64,000 nucleotides of DNA from Natronocella acetinitrilica (GTDB taxonomy: Bacteria; Pseudomonadota; Gammaproteobacteria; Nitrococcales; Aquisalimonadaceae), in assembly GCF_024170285.1 (NCBI RefSeq), contig NZ_JALJXV010000009.1:185860-249859 (forward strand), given 5' to 3'. The notes below the pieces were generated by a model. The model ran no database searches, was not told the DNA's origin, and saw only the letters and a program-made list of their open reading frames with translations. Of this stretch, positions 27,409 through 37,000 are shown in pieces. The translations under genes were made by a program, and so were the position numbers. How positions within the stretch are numbered: the first letter of the stretch is position 1; each line of letters begins with the position of its first letter.

Positions 27409-27642
27409 TCAACGTGCCTCGTCATTCTGTGATGAATCGGAGCGACAGGGCGCGCCACAGGGCGCACAGGCACTGGTCTGGCTCTGACGTTGCGTCAGGG
27501 TGGTCTCGAATCCCCCCTCTCCCATGTTCATCCTGAACGTCAGGCTGGAGACGTGATCGGCAGTAATCAGGCCACCGATCACCAGAAGCGCCGCCACAAC
27601 CCGCCAACGCTTGTAATGGACCACACGTGTTGTCTCTTTCAT
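27409..27642 (-). CDS. Small single-pass membrane protein, Cys-rich C-terminus
   Basis: A 77-residue frame starting 10 bases after the YeeE/YedE stop in the same direction. It has a basic N-terminus, one membrane helix (residues 15-29, VVAALLVIGGLITAD) and a C-terminal ACAPCGAPC cluster that could bind metal or a sulfane sulfur. I do not recognise a family. Its place at the end of a sulfur-handling gene set suggests an accessory role. The ribosome-binding site is weak, so the gene is likely but not certain. Confidence 0.5.
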   Translation of the reverse strand: MKETTRVVHYKRWRVVAALLVIGGLITADHVSSLTFRMNMGEGGFETTLTQRQSQTSACAPCGAPCRSDSSQNDEAR

Positions 27643-27652
27643 ACGCGCACCA

Positions 27653-28879
27653 TCACTGGTTGGACAGGGAGAACCAGGGGCGTGCCCGGATACCTATTAA
27701 CGACCCGATCCATGCGGCGGCGAACCAGACCCAGCCGTGCAGGCTGGCTGACGCGATGCCGCTGAACAACGCACCGATATTGCATCCGAACCCCAATCGC
27801 GCCCCGTAGCCCATCAAAAGTCCGCCGACGACCGCCGCCAGCAGGCTGCGGGAAGGAATGCCCCCGGCACTGGCCTTGTTGAAACGACCGGCCAGGCCCG
27901 CCGCCAGCATCGCGCCAACCAACAGTCCGAAATTGGTTACCGAGGTGACGTTTACCAACACGCTGTCGGCAAGCGCCAGGGCAGGGTAGTCCCAGGTCCA
28001 GAACTCGAACTGGCTCATGTCCACGCCGACACCCTGGAGCACCTTGGCACCCCACAACCCGAATGCGAAGGTGATCCCCCAGGGGTGTCCCGAGAGCAGA
28101 AGCACTGCCAGGTTGCCCAGGGCCAGCACGACAACAGCCCAGACCATCGGCCACTGCCCCTTCACCAGATTGCTGGCAAGGCCCCTGTCCGGTCCGGCGA
28201 ATACACGCCGTTCAACAGTGCCGTGATGCCTGCGCTCGATGCGCGCAAACCACCAGGCCAGGCCAGCGCAGACCAGCAGTTGCAGGGCAAGAGCGTTGGC
28301 TACGCCAAGATGGGTGATGAGGCTGATGGGATCGACGCCCGGGAGTTCCAGCCACCACGGCAGGTGAATCGTGCCAATGACACTGCCGACGATGAAGAAG
28401 ATCAGGGTTAGCACCATGCGGATGTTGCCGGCGCCAACGGTGAAGAGTGTTCCGGAGCCGCATCCGCCTCCCAGCTGCATACCGATGCCAAACAGAAACG
28501 ACCCCACCACCAGGGAGACACCCACGGGGGCAATCGCCCCGCCCATGGCACTGTCTGGGGAGACATTTCCGAGCAAGGGGATGAACAGGATCGACGCCAG
28601 TGCCAGCAGGGCGATCTGAGCCCGCATGCCGGCGCTGCGTTTTTCCACGACGAAGCGCCGCCAGCCGCCGGTAAAGCCGAACGCGCCGTGGTACAGCGCG
28701 ATGCCGAGAATGATGCCAACACCGAACAGGGCCACCAGGTAGGGCGCGGTTTCCAGCGCAATCAGCGCAGCCAGCAGGCCGCCACCGATCACGGCAGCTG
28801 AAACGACGAACCCGTCAATGCGACGCTCGGCATCCGGGGGCGCTGCCCCGGTGCCGAGGGATTCCGCTGTACTCGACAT
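27653..28879 (-). CDS. YeeE/YedE (TsuA-like) sulfur transport membrane protein
   Basis: A 408-residue inner-membrane protein with about ten helices. Conserved Cys motifs sit in two inverted-repeat halves: QLGGGCGSGTLFTVGAGN in the first and LGFGCNIGALFSGIAS in the second, the positions that relay thiosulfate through hydrogen bonds in the characterised family member TsuA. It probably takes up thiosulfate or a related sulfur species. The ATG at 28879 is preferred over a TTG one codon earlier. The secreted rhodanese gene lies 13 bases upstream, suggesting coupled sulfur capture and import. Confidence 0.88.
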   Translation of the reverse strand: MSSTAESLGTGAAPPDAERRIDGFVVSAAVIGGGLLAALIALETAPYLVALFGVGIILGIALYHGAFGFTGGWRRFVVEKRSAGMRAQIALLALASILFIPLLGNVSPDSAMGGAIAPVGVSLVVGSFLFGIGMQLGGGCGSGTLFTVGAGNIRMVLTLIFFIVGSVIGTIHLPWWLELPGVDPISLITHLGVANALALQLLVCAGLAWWFARIERRHHGTVERRVFAGPDRGLASNLVKGQWPMVWAVVVLALGNLAVLLLSGHPWGITFAFGLWGAKVLQGVGVDMSQFEFWTWDYPALALADSVLVNVTSVTNFGLLVGAMLAAGLAGRFNKASAGGIPSRSLLAAVVGGLLMGYGARLGFGCNIGALFSGIASASLHGWVWFAAAWIGSLIGIRARPWFSLSNQ

Positions 28880-28892
28880 CAATAACCCCGGA

Positions 28893-29849
28893 TCAATTCA
28901 GGAAACGGTCGATGAGCCCACCGAGGCCACGGCGTTCGGTCTGCAGCGGACGATTCTCGTCCTGTGACCACTCCACCATGGAGCCGTCATACATGGCGAC
29001 ATCAGTCTGTCCGGCAATCTCGCTCATGGCGAACCAGCCCATGGCTGCCCAGTGGCCGGTGTTGCAGAAGGTGATGGAGCGCTGATCGGAATTGACCTGG
29101 GCCTGCTCCATCAGCTGTCGCACGGTTTCCTCGTCGACCATGAACGAGGTCCCTTCATGGGTGAGCTTCTGCTGCTCCAGGTTCAGGGAGCCGGGAATCG
29201 TGCCGGCAGCTCTGGAGGCCGGATGCTTGTCCCGGCCCAGAAACTGGTCGGCGGGCCTGTTGTCCACCAGCTGTATGCCAGCGTTCGGAGCATTGCTCAC
29301 GTCGTCGGATGAGGCAATCAGCTCAGGCCTGAAGTTCACGGCGAAGCTGCGGGGCTCTGGCTCATTCCAGCCACTTTCCACGGACTTGCCGGCCTCGACC
29401 CAGGCCTTGTGTCCGCCATTCAGAATACTGACCCGGTCGTGACCGAGCACCTTGAAAGTCCAGTACACCCGGGCGGCGCTGCCGAAATCGGTGGAGCCGA
29501 CGCCGGCGGGTACGATGACGACGTCGGTGTCATTGTCGATACCAAGGCCGCCGATCAGCTCGGCGAGATCGTCCTCGGCGGGCAATTTGCCGGGCACGCC
29601 ATCGCTGTCCTGTCGCCAGCCGGCCTCGGTATAGCTTGCGTAGACGGCCCCGGGGATATGGGCCTCCTCGAAGTCGCTCTGGCTGCTGCCATCAATGGCG
29701 CTGCGCACGTCCACCACGACCAGATTGTCTTCGCCAAGGTGCTGGTCGAGCCAGTCCACCGATACCAGGGGTTGCATGTCTCTCGCTCCGACCAGCCCCG
29801 GGAGCGCGATCAGCAGAGCGCCAACCACAAACAGGACGCGTGTTTTCAT
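28893..29849 (-). CDS. Exported two-domain rhodanese (thiosulfate sulfurtransferase)
   Basis: A 318-residue sulfurtransferase. The ATG at 29849 has AGGTGA upstream and opens a Sec signal peptide with likely cleavage after GLVGA, so the enzyme works in the periplasm. Two rhodanese domains follow: the first (VVVDVRSAIDG) lacks a catalytic Cys; the second carries it in TFCNTGHWAAMGWFA. It would move sulfane sulfur from thiosulfate to an acceptor. Next to a YeeE/YedE transporter and a Tat-type thioredoxin-like protein, it fits periplasmic sulfur handling. Confidence 0.9.
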   Translation of the reverse strand: MKTRVLFVVGALLIALPGLVGARDMQPLVSVDWLDQHLGEDNLVVVDVRSAIDGSSQSDFEEAHIPGAVYASYTEAGWRQDSDGVPGKLPAEDDLAELIGGLGIDNDTDVVIVPAGVGSTDFGSAARVYWTFKVLGHDRVSILNGGHKAWVEAGKSVESGWNEPEPRSFAVNFRPELIASSDDVSNAPNAGIQLVDNRPADQFLGRDKHPASRAAGTIPGSLNLEQQKLTHEGTSFMVDEETVRQLMEQAQVNSDQRSITFCNTGHWAAMGWFAMSEIAGQTDVAMYDGSMVEWSQDENRPLQTERRGLGGLIDRFLN

Positions 29850-29997
29850 GACTTTCACCTCGTGGGAGAAACACTTCAGCAATTCGGGCCGCATAGCTTA
29901 GTCAATAAAAAGGAATAGGGAAGGGGGTTCTAAGGCCGAATCGGCATAACGATAGTTGTCGTGTTGCGGCGCTTACAGCCTGGTCTCGTCGACACTC

Positions 29998-30480
29998 TCA
30001 GCCATCCCGCTGCAAGCGCCTGAACGCCGTTCGCAGTTCATCCTCGGACCGCACGCCCTCCAGGACCTCGTACATATCTCCGTCCCCGTCGAACAGCAGC
30101 AGCGTCATGTGGGACACCCCGTGCTGGCGGGCAAAGCCGCGCCCGTCACCGGTGTTGATATCCATGATCCGCCACTCCATGGCTTCCTGAAATTCCGGAT
30201 AAACCGACTCCACGTTCCTGCGCAGTCGGCGGCAATGCGGACAGCCCGGATCGTGGATCTGAACAATGACAGGTCGGCCGCTGCCGAGCATGCTGACGTC
30301 AGCCTGGGCCTGGCGGGCATTCCATTCCATGCCGATCCACATTCCCGGCACGGCCAGTGCCAGCATGGTCAGAAAGCCGCGGCGGGTATAGCGATTCACC
30401 TTTTCTCTGGACAATCCACCCGACGATGGCGGGGTTTTCGCGCTGTTGGAGGATGACTTCGTCTTGCTCTTTTTCGCCAT
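29998..30480 (-). CDS. Thioredoxin-like protein with Tat-type membrane anchor
   Basis: A 160-residue protein. A Lys/Ser-rich N-terminus leads into TRRGFL (32-37) and a hydrophobic stretch, resembling a twin-arginine signal or anchor. The thioredoxin fold carries the redox pair CPHC (C80, C83). It differs from DsbA/TlpA in being short and lacking extra domains. It probably acts in the periplasm to supply or remove reducing equivalents, perhaps for the rhodanese encoded 148 bases downstream. The start at 30480 has only a weak binding site. Confidence 0.72.
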   Translation of the reverse strand: MAKKSKTKSSSNSAKTPPSSGGLSREKVNRYTRRGFLTMLALAVPGMWIGMEWNARQAQADVSMLGSGRPVIVQIHDPGCPHCRRLRRNVESVYPEFQEAMEWRIMDINTGDGRGFARQHGVSHMTLLLFDGDGDMYEVLEGVRSEDELRTAFRRLQRDG

Positions 30481-30544
30481 GATTGCCGCTTCTGCCTCTT
30501 GGTTCGGACAACCGGTCAACAGTAAGAGGGACAGGTCGGAGGTG

Positions 30545-31108
30545 TCAGTTGGTAGAACTACTTATTGTAAGCCAAGGTGGCGCACCGAGCCGGCGTTGTA
30601 GCCAGCGATTGCCAATGAGTAGCAGCGCCGACACAGGAATCAGCCAGATGAACAGCCCCGCGAAGGCACCCAGGCCGGGGATGCCCAGCAACAGGATAAT
30701 ACTGGGTGCGCAGCACGCGCCGCCGGCAAAAAGGGCTGGCAAGCCACCGGCCATGGTACCGATCCTGCCGCTGCCTCGGTGGCTGCATTGCGCGGGAGCG
30801 GCTCGCAGCGCCATGGCGCCGTGCACGTTGGCGGCCAGCAGGCTACCCAGGACGGCAGCAATGAGCAGGTTCACCGGACTCGCCAGCCAGACAATGGGGC
30901 CAAGCTGCACGATGCCGAGCCCTTCGAACAGGAACCAGGAACGCATCCGAAGCGCCTGCTCCAGAGGGATCGCCCCGAACTGGGCGTACCAGTCACGGTG
31001 GTGGGCCAGGCTGATATCGTCGATGGCGTAAAGGTAAAAGAGCACGTAGAGCAGACCTGCCGTTGCCGGCACGATACCTGCGATCCGATTTCCCGCGCGG
31101 CGCATCAT
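30545..31108 (-). CDS. Multi-pass membrane protein of unknown function with CC motif
   Basis: A 187-residue protein with about four membrane helices. A Cys pair in GGACCAPSIILLLGIPGLG sits at the start of a helix and resembles the layout of small metal or thiol transport proteins, but I see no firm family. Its ATG overlaps the stop of the DUF3179 gene (ATGA), so the two are translationally coupled. It is followed by the thioredoxin-like gene. A role in thiol or sulfur exchange across the membrane is possible only by context. Confidence 0.65.
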   Translation of the reverse strand: MMRRAGNRIAGIVPATAGLLYVLFYLYAIDDISLAHHRDWYAQFGAIPLEQALRMRSWFLFEGLGIVQLGPIVWLASPVNLLIAAVLGSLLAANVHGAMALRAAPAQCSHRGSGRIGTMAGGLPALFAGGACCAPSIILLLGIPGLGAFAGLFIWLIPVSALLLIGNRWLQRRLGAPPWLTISSSTN

Positions 31109-32127
31109 TCAATCACGACGGTGTCCGGGTAGAAAGCGGTCCAGGCGAACCACATGGCCTCGAAGCCGTTCACCGGTTCGAGATCGGCCAGGGCCGGATG
31201 TTGCGGGCCGTCAGCGTTGAATTCGACGTTCTCCAATGCCGCCAGGCTGTCAGTTTCGCCCCGATAGACCCAGGCCGTGTCCAGTCCGGGATCATGGAGA
31301 ATCAAGTAATCTTCGTCGGCACCCTGATGAACCAGCGCGCCGTCCGCGCGCAGGCGGTCCAGGTTGATGGCGACGGCCTCGGTGGCCGTTCTGAAACCGA
31401 AGACTTCCTGTTTCGGCGGGTAGCGCTCATCTTCGTGCATCACCGGAAACATCCGTCCCGCGTTGGGTGCGTAGTAGCCTGAAATCGGTGTGTAGGAGCC
31501 GTAGGGGTCGCGGTTGTAGTTGCGTGCGAATCGTGTCCGGTCGGATAGAACCCGGGTATCCGGGTGGCGTTCGACCCAGCGTTGCCAGGTGGTCCAGAAT
31601 ACCCGGAACTCCTGCAGCTTCTCTCCCTTGTGCGGGCCATGGATGCCGGCGGCAAGAATCTGTGGCCAGTAGGTGTCGGTGCCGCGGTCGTACATGATCA
31701 GGTTGCTGTTCACCAGCCGGCCCGAGACACCAAGCTCGTTATCGCCGCGCAGGAATCCCAGCGCCGTGCCGGTAAGTGGACAGTAGGTGATGCTGACGTT
31801 GTCGCCGTCGATGGTGTCATTGACGATCTCGTGCCACACCAGGATGCGTTGCGGATAGGCGCGGGCCTCACCGTTGCGGTAGACGCCGATGATACGGTCG
31901 TCCGGTCGCAGGAATGCGTCTCCTTCCTCGGCGTCCCACCAGCGTGGTTGGTCGATGGAGGGAATCCCATCCTTCCCGGGGCCGCCGGACAGACTCTCGG
32001 CCCAATAGCGCGGGGCGTCCTCCGGCAGTAGCGGATTATTGCCCAGGGGCAGGGGCGACGTGGCTACTGCAGCCGTCGCGAAGAGTCCGATGGAGAGACA
32101 GATGGATGTGTACAGGCAAGCACGCAT
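31105..32127 (-). CDS. DUF3179 domain-containing exported protein
   Basis: A 340-residue protein with a signal peptide (cleavage near ATAAVATS). Almost all of the mature part is a DUF3179 domain, including VSITYCPLTGTALGF, where a Cys follows Tyr, then SGRLVNSNLIMYDR and a long second half. The function of the family is not established. It heads an apparent run of same-direction genes (DUF3179, CC-motif membrane protein, thioredoxin-like, rhodanese, YeeE/YedE). Confidence 0.87.
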   Translation of the reverse strand: MRACLYTSICLSIGLFATAAVATSPLPLGNNPLLPEDAPRYWAESLSGGPGKDGIPSIDQPRWWDAEEGDAFLRPDDRIIGVYRNGEARAYPQRILVWHEIVNDTIDGDNVSITYCPLTGTALGFLRGDNELGVSGRLVNSNLIMYDRGTDTYWPQILAAGIHGPHKGEKLQEFRVFWTTWQRWVERHPDTRVLSDRTRFARNYNRDPYGSYTPISGYYAPNAGRMFPVMHEDERYPPKQEVFGFRTATEAVAINLDRLRADGALVHQGADEDYLILHDPGLDTAWVYRGETDSLAALENVEFNADGPQHPALADLEPVNGFEAMWFAWTAFYPDTVVIE

Positions 32128-32212
32128 GGCAGCCTCCAGGGAATCCGGTAATCCATGGCCATAGCTTGTCTGACACCTTCCCGCATGCCCACGGCGCGGA
32201 CCATTGGAGGAA

Positions 32213-34036
32213 CTACCTAGACGAGATCTGCAAACGCAGGGCCAGGCCGGAACCGCGCAGTGTCTGCCGACCCACCGCCTCGCGCACGGCGTCCTCGCCT
32301 GCTGTCAGGCAGAGGGATTGCCTCGCACGGGTAATGCCGGTGTACAGCAGTTCCCGGGTGGGAGACGTGCTGCCGCCCTCCGGTAGCAGCAGGGTGACGT
32401 GGTCGAACTCCGAGCCCTGGGACTTGTGCACCGTCATGGCGTACACCGTCTCATGGTGCGGAATCGCCGAGGGCAGTAGCCTGCGCAGGCCCTGCTCGGC
32501 CCGGAACCAGACGCGAAGGTTGCCCTCGGCGTCTCGCAGCATGATGCCGGTGTCACCGTTGAACAGCCCGGCCCGATAATCGTTGCGGGTTATGATCACG
32601 GGGCGGCCGTGGTAGTCGCGCTGGCCTGGTTCGAAGGCCCCGGAATGGTGCGCCAGCCTTGCGCTGATGCGCTGGTTGAGCTGGTCGCTGCCGCTTGGGC
32701 CCACTCGGGTGGCAGTGAGCAGGCGGCGCTGTTCGATCAGGGTCAGTGCTTGCGCCGGGTCCGTGACCTGCTGTAGCTGGAGATAGTGTTGTGCCTGCTC
32801 GTCGCACAGGGCATCCAGGGCCCGCTCCGAACTATCCGACGAATACGCCAGGTCCGGGTGGGTTGCCTGGAGCAGTCTGATGGTGCCGTCCACGTCGCCG
32901 GCATTCACCAGGCTGGCCAGGCGGCCGATACCGCTGTCCCGGGCGAAGCGATGGCTGGTCTGCAGGGTCACCACGTGGTCGCGCAGGGGCAGTGGCTCGG
33001 AAGGGGTGTCGGCGGGCAGTGTCGCCAGCAATTCACCGCCCGCCTGGCGCTGCGCCGGGGAGTAGACATTGACGCCGCCGGCATCACAGAGCTCGGCGAG
33101 GATCGAGCCGCTTTCCACGGATGCAAGCTGATAACGATCACCCAGCAGGACCAGGCGGCAATGGTCCGGGAGTGCCTCTGCCAGTTTCGCCATCATGGGC
33201 AGATCCACCATGGATGCCTCGTCGACGATGACCACATCCGCCGGTAGTGGATTGTCCGCATCATGCCGCGGCCGCACGCTGCCCTGCCTGAAGCCGAGCA
33301 GGCGATGCAGGGTGCTGGCCTGCTGTGGACAGGCCGCCTGTGACTCGGCGTCCAGGTTCATGGCCGTGAGACCATCGCGGATGCTTTCCATCATTCTTGC
33401 GGCAGCCTTGCCGGTAGGCGCAGCCAGACGAATCACCGGTGGTGCGTCGCCCCGCTGCAGGGCAGCCCGGATCAGTCGCCACATGAGGCGCACCACCGTA
33501 TAGGTCTTGCCGGTGCCGGGCCCACCGGAGATGACGCACAGCTGATGGCGCTCCGCCGTAAAGGCGGCGACCGCCTGCCAGTGGGGTTCGCCATCGGCAA
33601 CCCGGCTGTAATCGAAGTCAGCGCCGCCGGGCAGCAGCCCTGTCACATCCACAGGGGCCGGCGGCGTGGCAGCCAGGGTGTTGAGTCGCGCCGCAAGACG
33701 TGTCTCGTAGCGCCAGTAGCGCTCGATGTAGAGCCTGTCCTGATCAAGGATCAGCGGGCAGGCCGCCTCGGGCCCACCCACCAGCGGGCTGCCGGTGAGT
33801 GCTTCGATGAACGCATCGGCAGCCATGAACGGCCGTTCCCCGGGCAGGGCGGGGCCGGGCTCTGGTATCTGCAGGCAGGTGTGGCCATCCTCCAGGGCGC
33901 GGTTGGCGAGCACCATCGCCAGGGCCACTGCCGGTGTTCCGCCATGGCGCAGGCACCAGTCGGCAAGGGCCCGGTCCAGGGGCCGCAGGCGGCCCTCGTC
34001 CACGCCGACGGCGATACGTTCCAGCAGCCCGCTCAC
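32213..34036 (-). CDS. recD: RecD subunit of exodeoxyribonuclease V
   Basis: A 607-residue SF1B 5'-3' helicase. It has the Walker A SGGPGTGKTYTV, the Walker B VDEASMVDLPMM, and the C-terminal motif TVHKSQGSEFDHV. With RecB and RecC it makes the RecBCD enzyme, which processes double-strand breaks. It starts with a GTG that overlaps the recB stop (GTGA). Length matches the family. Confidence 0.96.
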   Translation of the reverse strand: MSGLLERIAVGVDEGRLRPLDRALADWCLRHGGTPAVALAMVLANRALEDGHTCLQIPEPGPALPGERPFMAADAFIEALTGSPLVGGPEAACPLILDQDRLYIERYWRYETRLAARLNTLAATPPAPVDVTGLLPGGADFDYSRVADGEPHWQAVAAFTAERHQLCVISGGPGTGKTYTVVRLMWRLIRAALQRGDAPPVIRLAAPTGKAAARMMESIRDGLTAMNLDAESQAACPQQASTLHRLLGFRQGSVRPRHDADNPLPADVVIVDEASMVDLPMMAKLAEALPDHCRLVLLGDRYQLASVESGSILAELCDAGGVNVYSPAQRQAGGELLATLPADTPSEPLPLRDHVVTLQTSHRFARDSGIGRLASLVNAGDVDGTIRLLQATHPDLAYSSDSSERALDALCDEQAQHYLQLQQVTDPAQALTLIEQRRLLTATRVGPSGSDQLNQRISARLAHHSGAFEPGQRDYHGRPVIITRNDYRAGLFNGDTGIMLRDAEGNLRVWFRAEQGLRRLLPSAIPHHETVYAMTVHKSQGSEFDHVTLLLPEGGSTSPTRELLYTGITRARQSLCLTAGEDAVREAVGRQTLRGSGLALRLQISSR

Positions 34037-37000
34037 CGTGCTGCTCCTCCATCGAACAGGGCGTCAAGTTCCAGGATCAGTGCGTCGGATGGCCGGTCCA
34101 CGAACACCCCCTCATCCGCGTTGATGCCGTTCATGCCCCGGACAAAAAGATACTGCGCGCCGCCCAGGTGCTGTTCCGGTGTGTAGCCGGGCAGCCCGCG
34201 CTGCAGGTAGCGATGCAGTGCGACCAGGTAGATCAGATACTGCAGATCGTAGTGCCCGGCCCGCACGGCGATACCGAGTTGGGGGGCGGCATAGTCCTGC
34301 CGACGGGCGCCCAGCAGATTGGTCTTGTAGTCGATGATCCAGTAACGCCCATCGGCCTCGACGGTCAGATCGATGAAGCCGTGCATCAGGCCGTTCAGCA
34401 ACTGCTCCCGGCGTTCCGCTGCCAGGTTGATGGCGTAGCCATGGGCGGCAAGGCAATCGGTGACGGCGCGGGCGTTGGTGCCTCCGAGCCGCAGGAAGAA
34501 TTCCATTTCACTGCGTCGGTGCGGCGGCTCCACCGCCTGCAAAGGGCCGATCCCGGGCAGGGCGGTGGTCAGCGTGGCGTCGAGCAGTCGCCGGATATTG
34601 TCCACCAGGCGCTTGCCATCGGCGCCATCGGGTACCACCAGGCCGTGCCGGCGGAGCCTTTCCACGATCCAGGGCTGCATCGCCGGTTCCGGCAGCGGCC
34701 AGGACTGGAAGTCCAGCTCTTCCAGCATGTCATGAACGGCGGTGCCGAAGGCCGGTCCAGCTGGCGACACCATGACTTCTGCCTCTACGCCCCAGGGGTC
34801 GGTTTCGCCGCTCTGGTGGCTCTCGTCCTCGGCGCCCTGATCCGGTTCCGGTCGGGCACTGGCGTGACTGACCAGCCCTGAAAAGCTGAACACGCGCCAG
34901 GGTTGCCGGGGGGCGGGGAAGTCGTCCCGTGCCCCTCGATCAAGTTCGGCCTGTGCCGGCTGCATGCTCTGCATTCCCGCAGGCTCGGGTGACAGGTGGT
35001 CCACCTGAATGGCGTGGGGTGCGCGTTGCTGTAATTCCTCCAGCCGCTGACCCAGGGTTTCCGCGCTGACCCAGCCGGGTGCCTTGCGCTTGCCGCCCCA
35101 GGCCCCGGCATCGGCGCCGTCCATGCCGTGCAGCAGCAGGGCGAGGGCGCTGTCCGGGGCGCCGCCAACAGGTGCCCAGGACAGATACAGTGCCTGCTCC
35201 GCCCGGGTCAGGGCCACGTAGAGCAGGCGCATGGCCTCGGCACGGTGTTCCTCGATGGCGCTTCGTTGTGCGGCGCTGTCGTCCTGCTCGCTCAGCGCCG
35301 CCATGGGTGTGCCCAGGTGGTCGTGGTAGAAGTAGGGGGCCACATCGGGCTTGCCGCTACTGCCCAGCAGGGCTGCGTAGGGGAGAAACACCACGGGATA
35401 TTGCAGCCCCTTGGCCTTGTGGACGGTGCTGATCCGCACCAGATCCTCGTCGCTTTCCAGACGCAGCTGCCTGGCATCGGCGGACTCCGCGTCCGCCGGT
35501 GTGGTCATGGTTTCCTCCAGCCAACGGATCAGGCCGGCCATGCCGAAGCTCTCCGCCGCCGCACTTTCCAGGCTGTCGGCCAGGTGTAGCCAGTTGGTCA
35601 TGCGTCGCTCACCGTCGGACCAGCCAAGCAGCCGGGCTGCGGCCCCCTGCAGCCAGGGTTGCAGCATGTCCAGCGGGCCGTTTCGATGCCAGCGCTCATG
35701 GGCCGACTGGAACTCCTCGATGACGGCACGCCAGGCGTCTTCGTCCTCACGCAGCGCAATGAGATCGGCCATGCTGTGGGCGAAGAGTTCGCAGGTCAGG
35801 GCGGCACGAACCAGTCCCTCGTCCAGCGGATTGGCCACGGCCTGCAGCAGTTGCAGGAGTTCGCCGGCCTGGCGGCTGTCGAAAACGCTGTCCTGATGCA
35901 GGCAGACCGCCGGAATGCCATGGACGGCCAGTGCCGCCTGGGCTTCCGTTGCTTCCCGGTTGCTGTTCACCAGGATGCCGATGTCGGCGGGGGCGATGGG
36001 TCGGCATTCGCCGTCGGCACAGCGCACCTCGCCGACCCCGGAGCCATGGAGCAGATCGGCAATGGTCTTGATACAGGCGTGGAGGAGCCTTGGCTTGGCT
36101 GCGTTGCCGGGCCACGGCTTGCCGTCCTCACGGTCGGGCAGGGTCCAGACGGTCATGGCAGGCAGTGGTTCGGTACCGATGCTGTACACGCGGTCGCCGG
36201 ACGCTCGGCCCGGCTCCACCGTATGAAAGCGGATGCCGTCTATCACAAAAGCCTGCTCACCGCCTTGCCGGAACAGCGCCTCGATGGCGTCCAGCACGGC
36301 GGGGGTGGAGCGGAAGTTGCGGGGCAGGGTGAAGCAGTCGTCGGCGTCGTGGCCGGCCCGCAGATAGGCGTGCACATCGCCGCCGCGAAAGCGGTAGATG
36401 GCCTGCTTCGGATCGCCGATCATGATCAGACCGCCCGGGCGTTCCCGTTCCCGGGCGTAGATACAGCGCAGAATGTCGTACTGGCTCGGGTCCGTGTCCT
36501 GGAATTCGTCCACCAGCGCCCAGGGCCAGGTCCGGTGCAGGGCGTCGCTGAGTGCCGGCCCGATGCGGGGGTCATGCACCGCTTCATGCAGGGCCATGAT
36601 CATGTCATTGAAGCTGAACTGCCGCCGCGCCCGCTTTCTTGCCAGCGTCTCGACTTCAACCCAGCGCAGGGCATCCACCAGGGCACTCCCCCGGGCCATC
36701 CGCTGGAGTGGAGCAAGAGCCTGGCACAGGGGCAGCAGGTGCGGGTCGAACCAGCTTTGGTCCGGCCGCTTGCGTACCTGTGCGGCAACGCTGTCGGCAT
36801 CGCCCAGGTATTGCACCCACTCCGGCAGCAGGGGCGGTTTGTCGGGCTGGCTGAACAGCCCCTGCCTCAGAGCGTCCAGCATGTCGGCCACACTGTTGCC
36901 GGGCAGGTTGATTTCCTTCAGCAGGCCGCTGTCGCCAAGGAAGCTGCCCGCGTCCACTGCCTGCTCCAGTAGGGCTGCCAGCTTGCCGGCATCCGTTTCC

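Noticed and set aside
35659..36972. Plus-strand frame of 437 codons
   Set aside because: Antisense to recB, which has all helicase and nuclease motifs.
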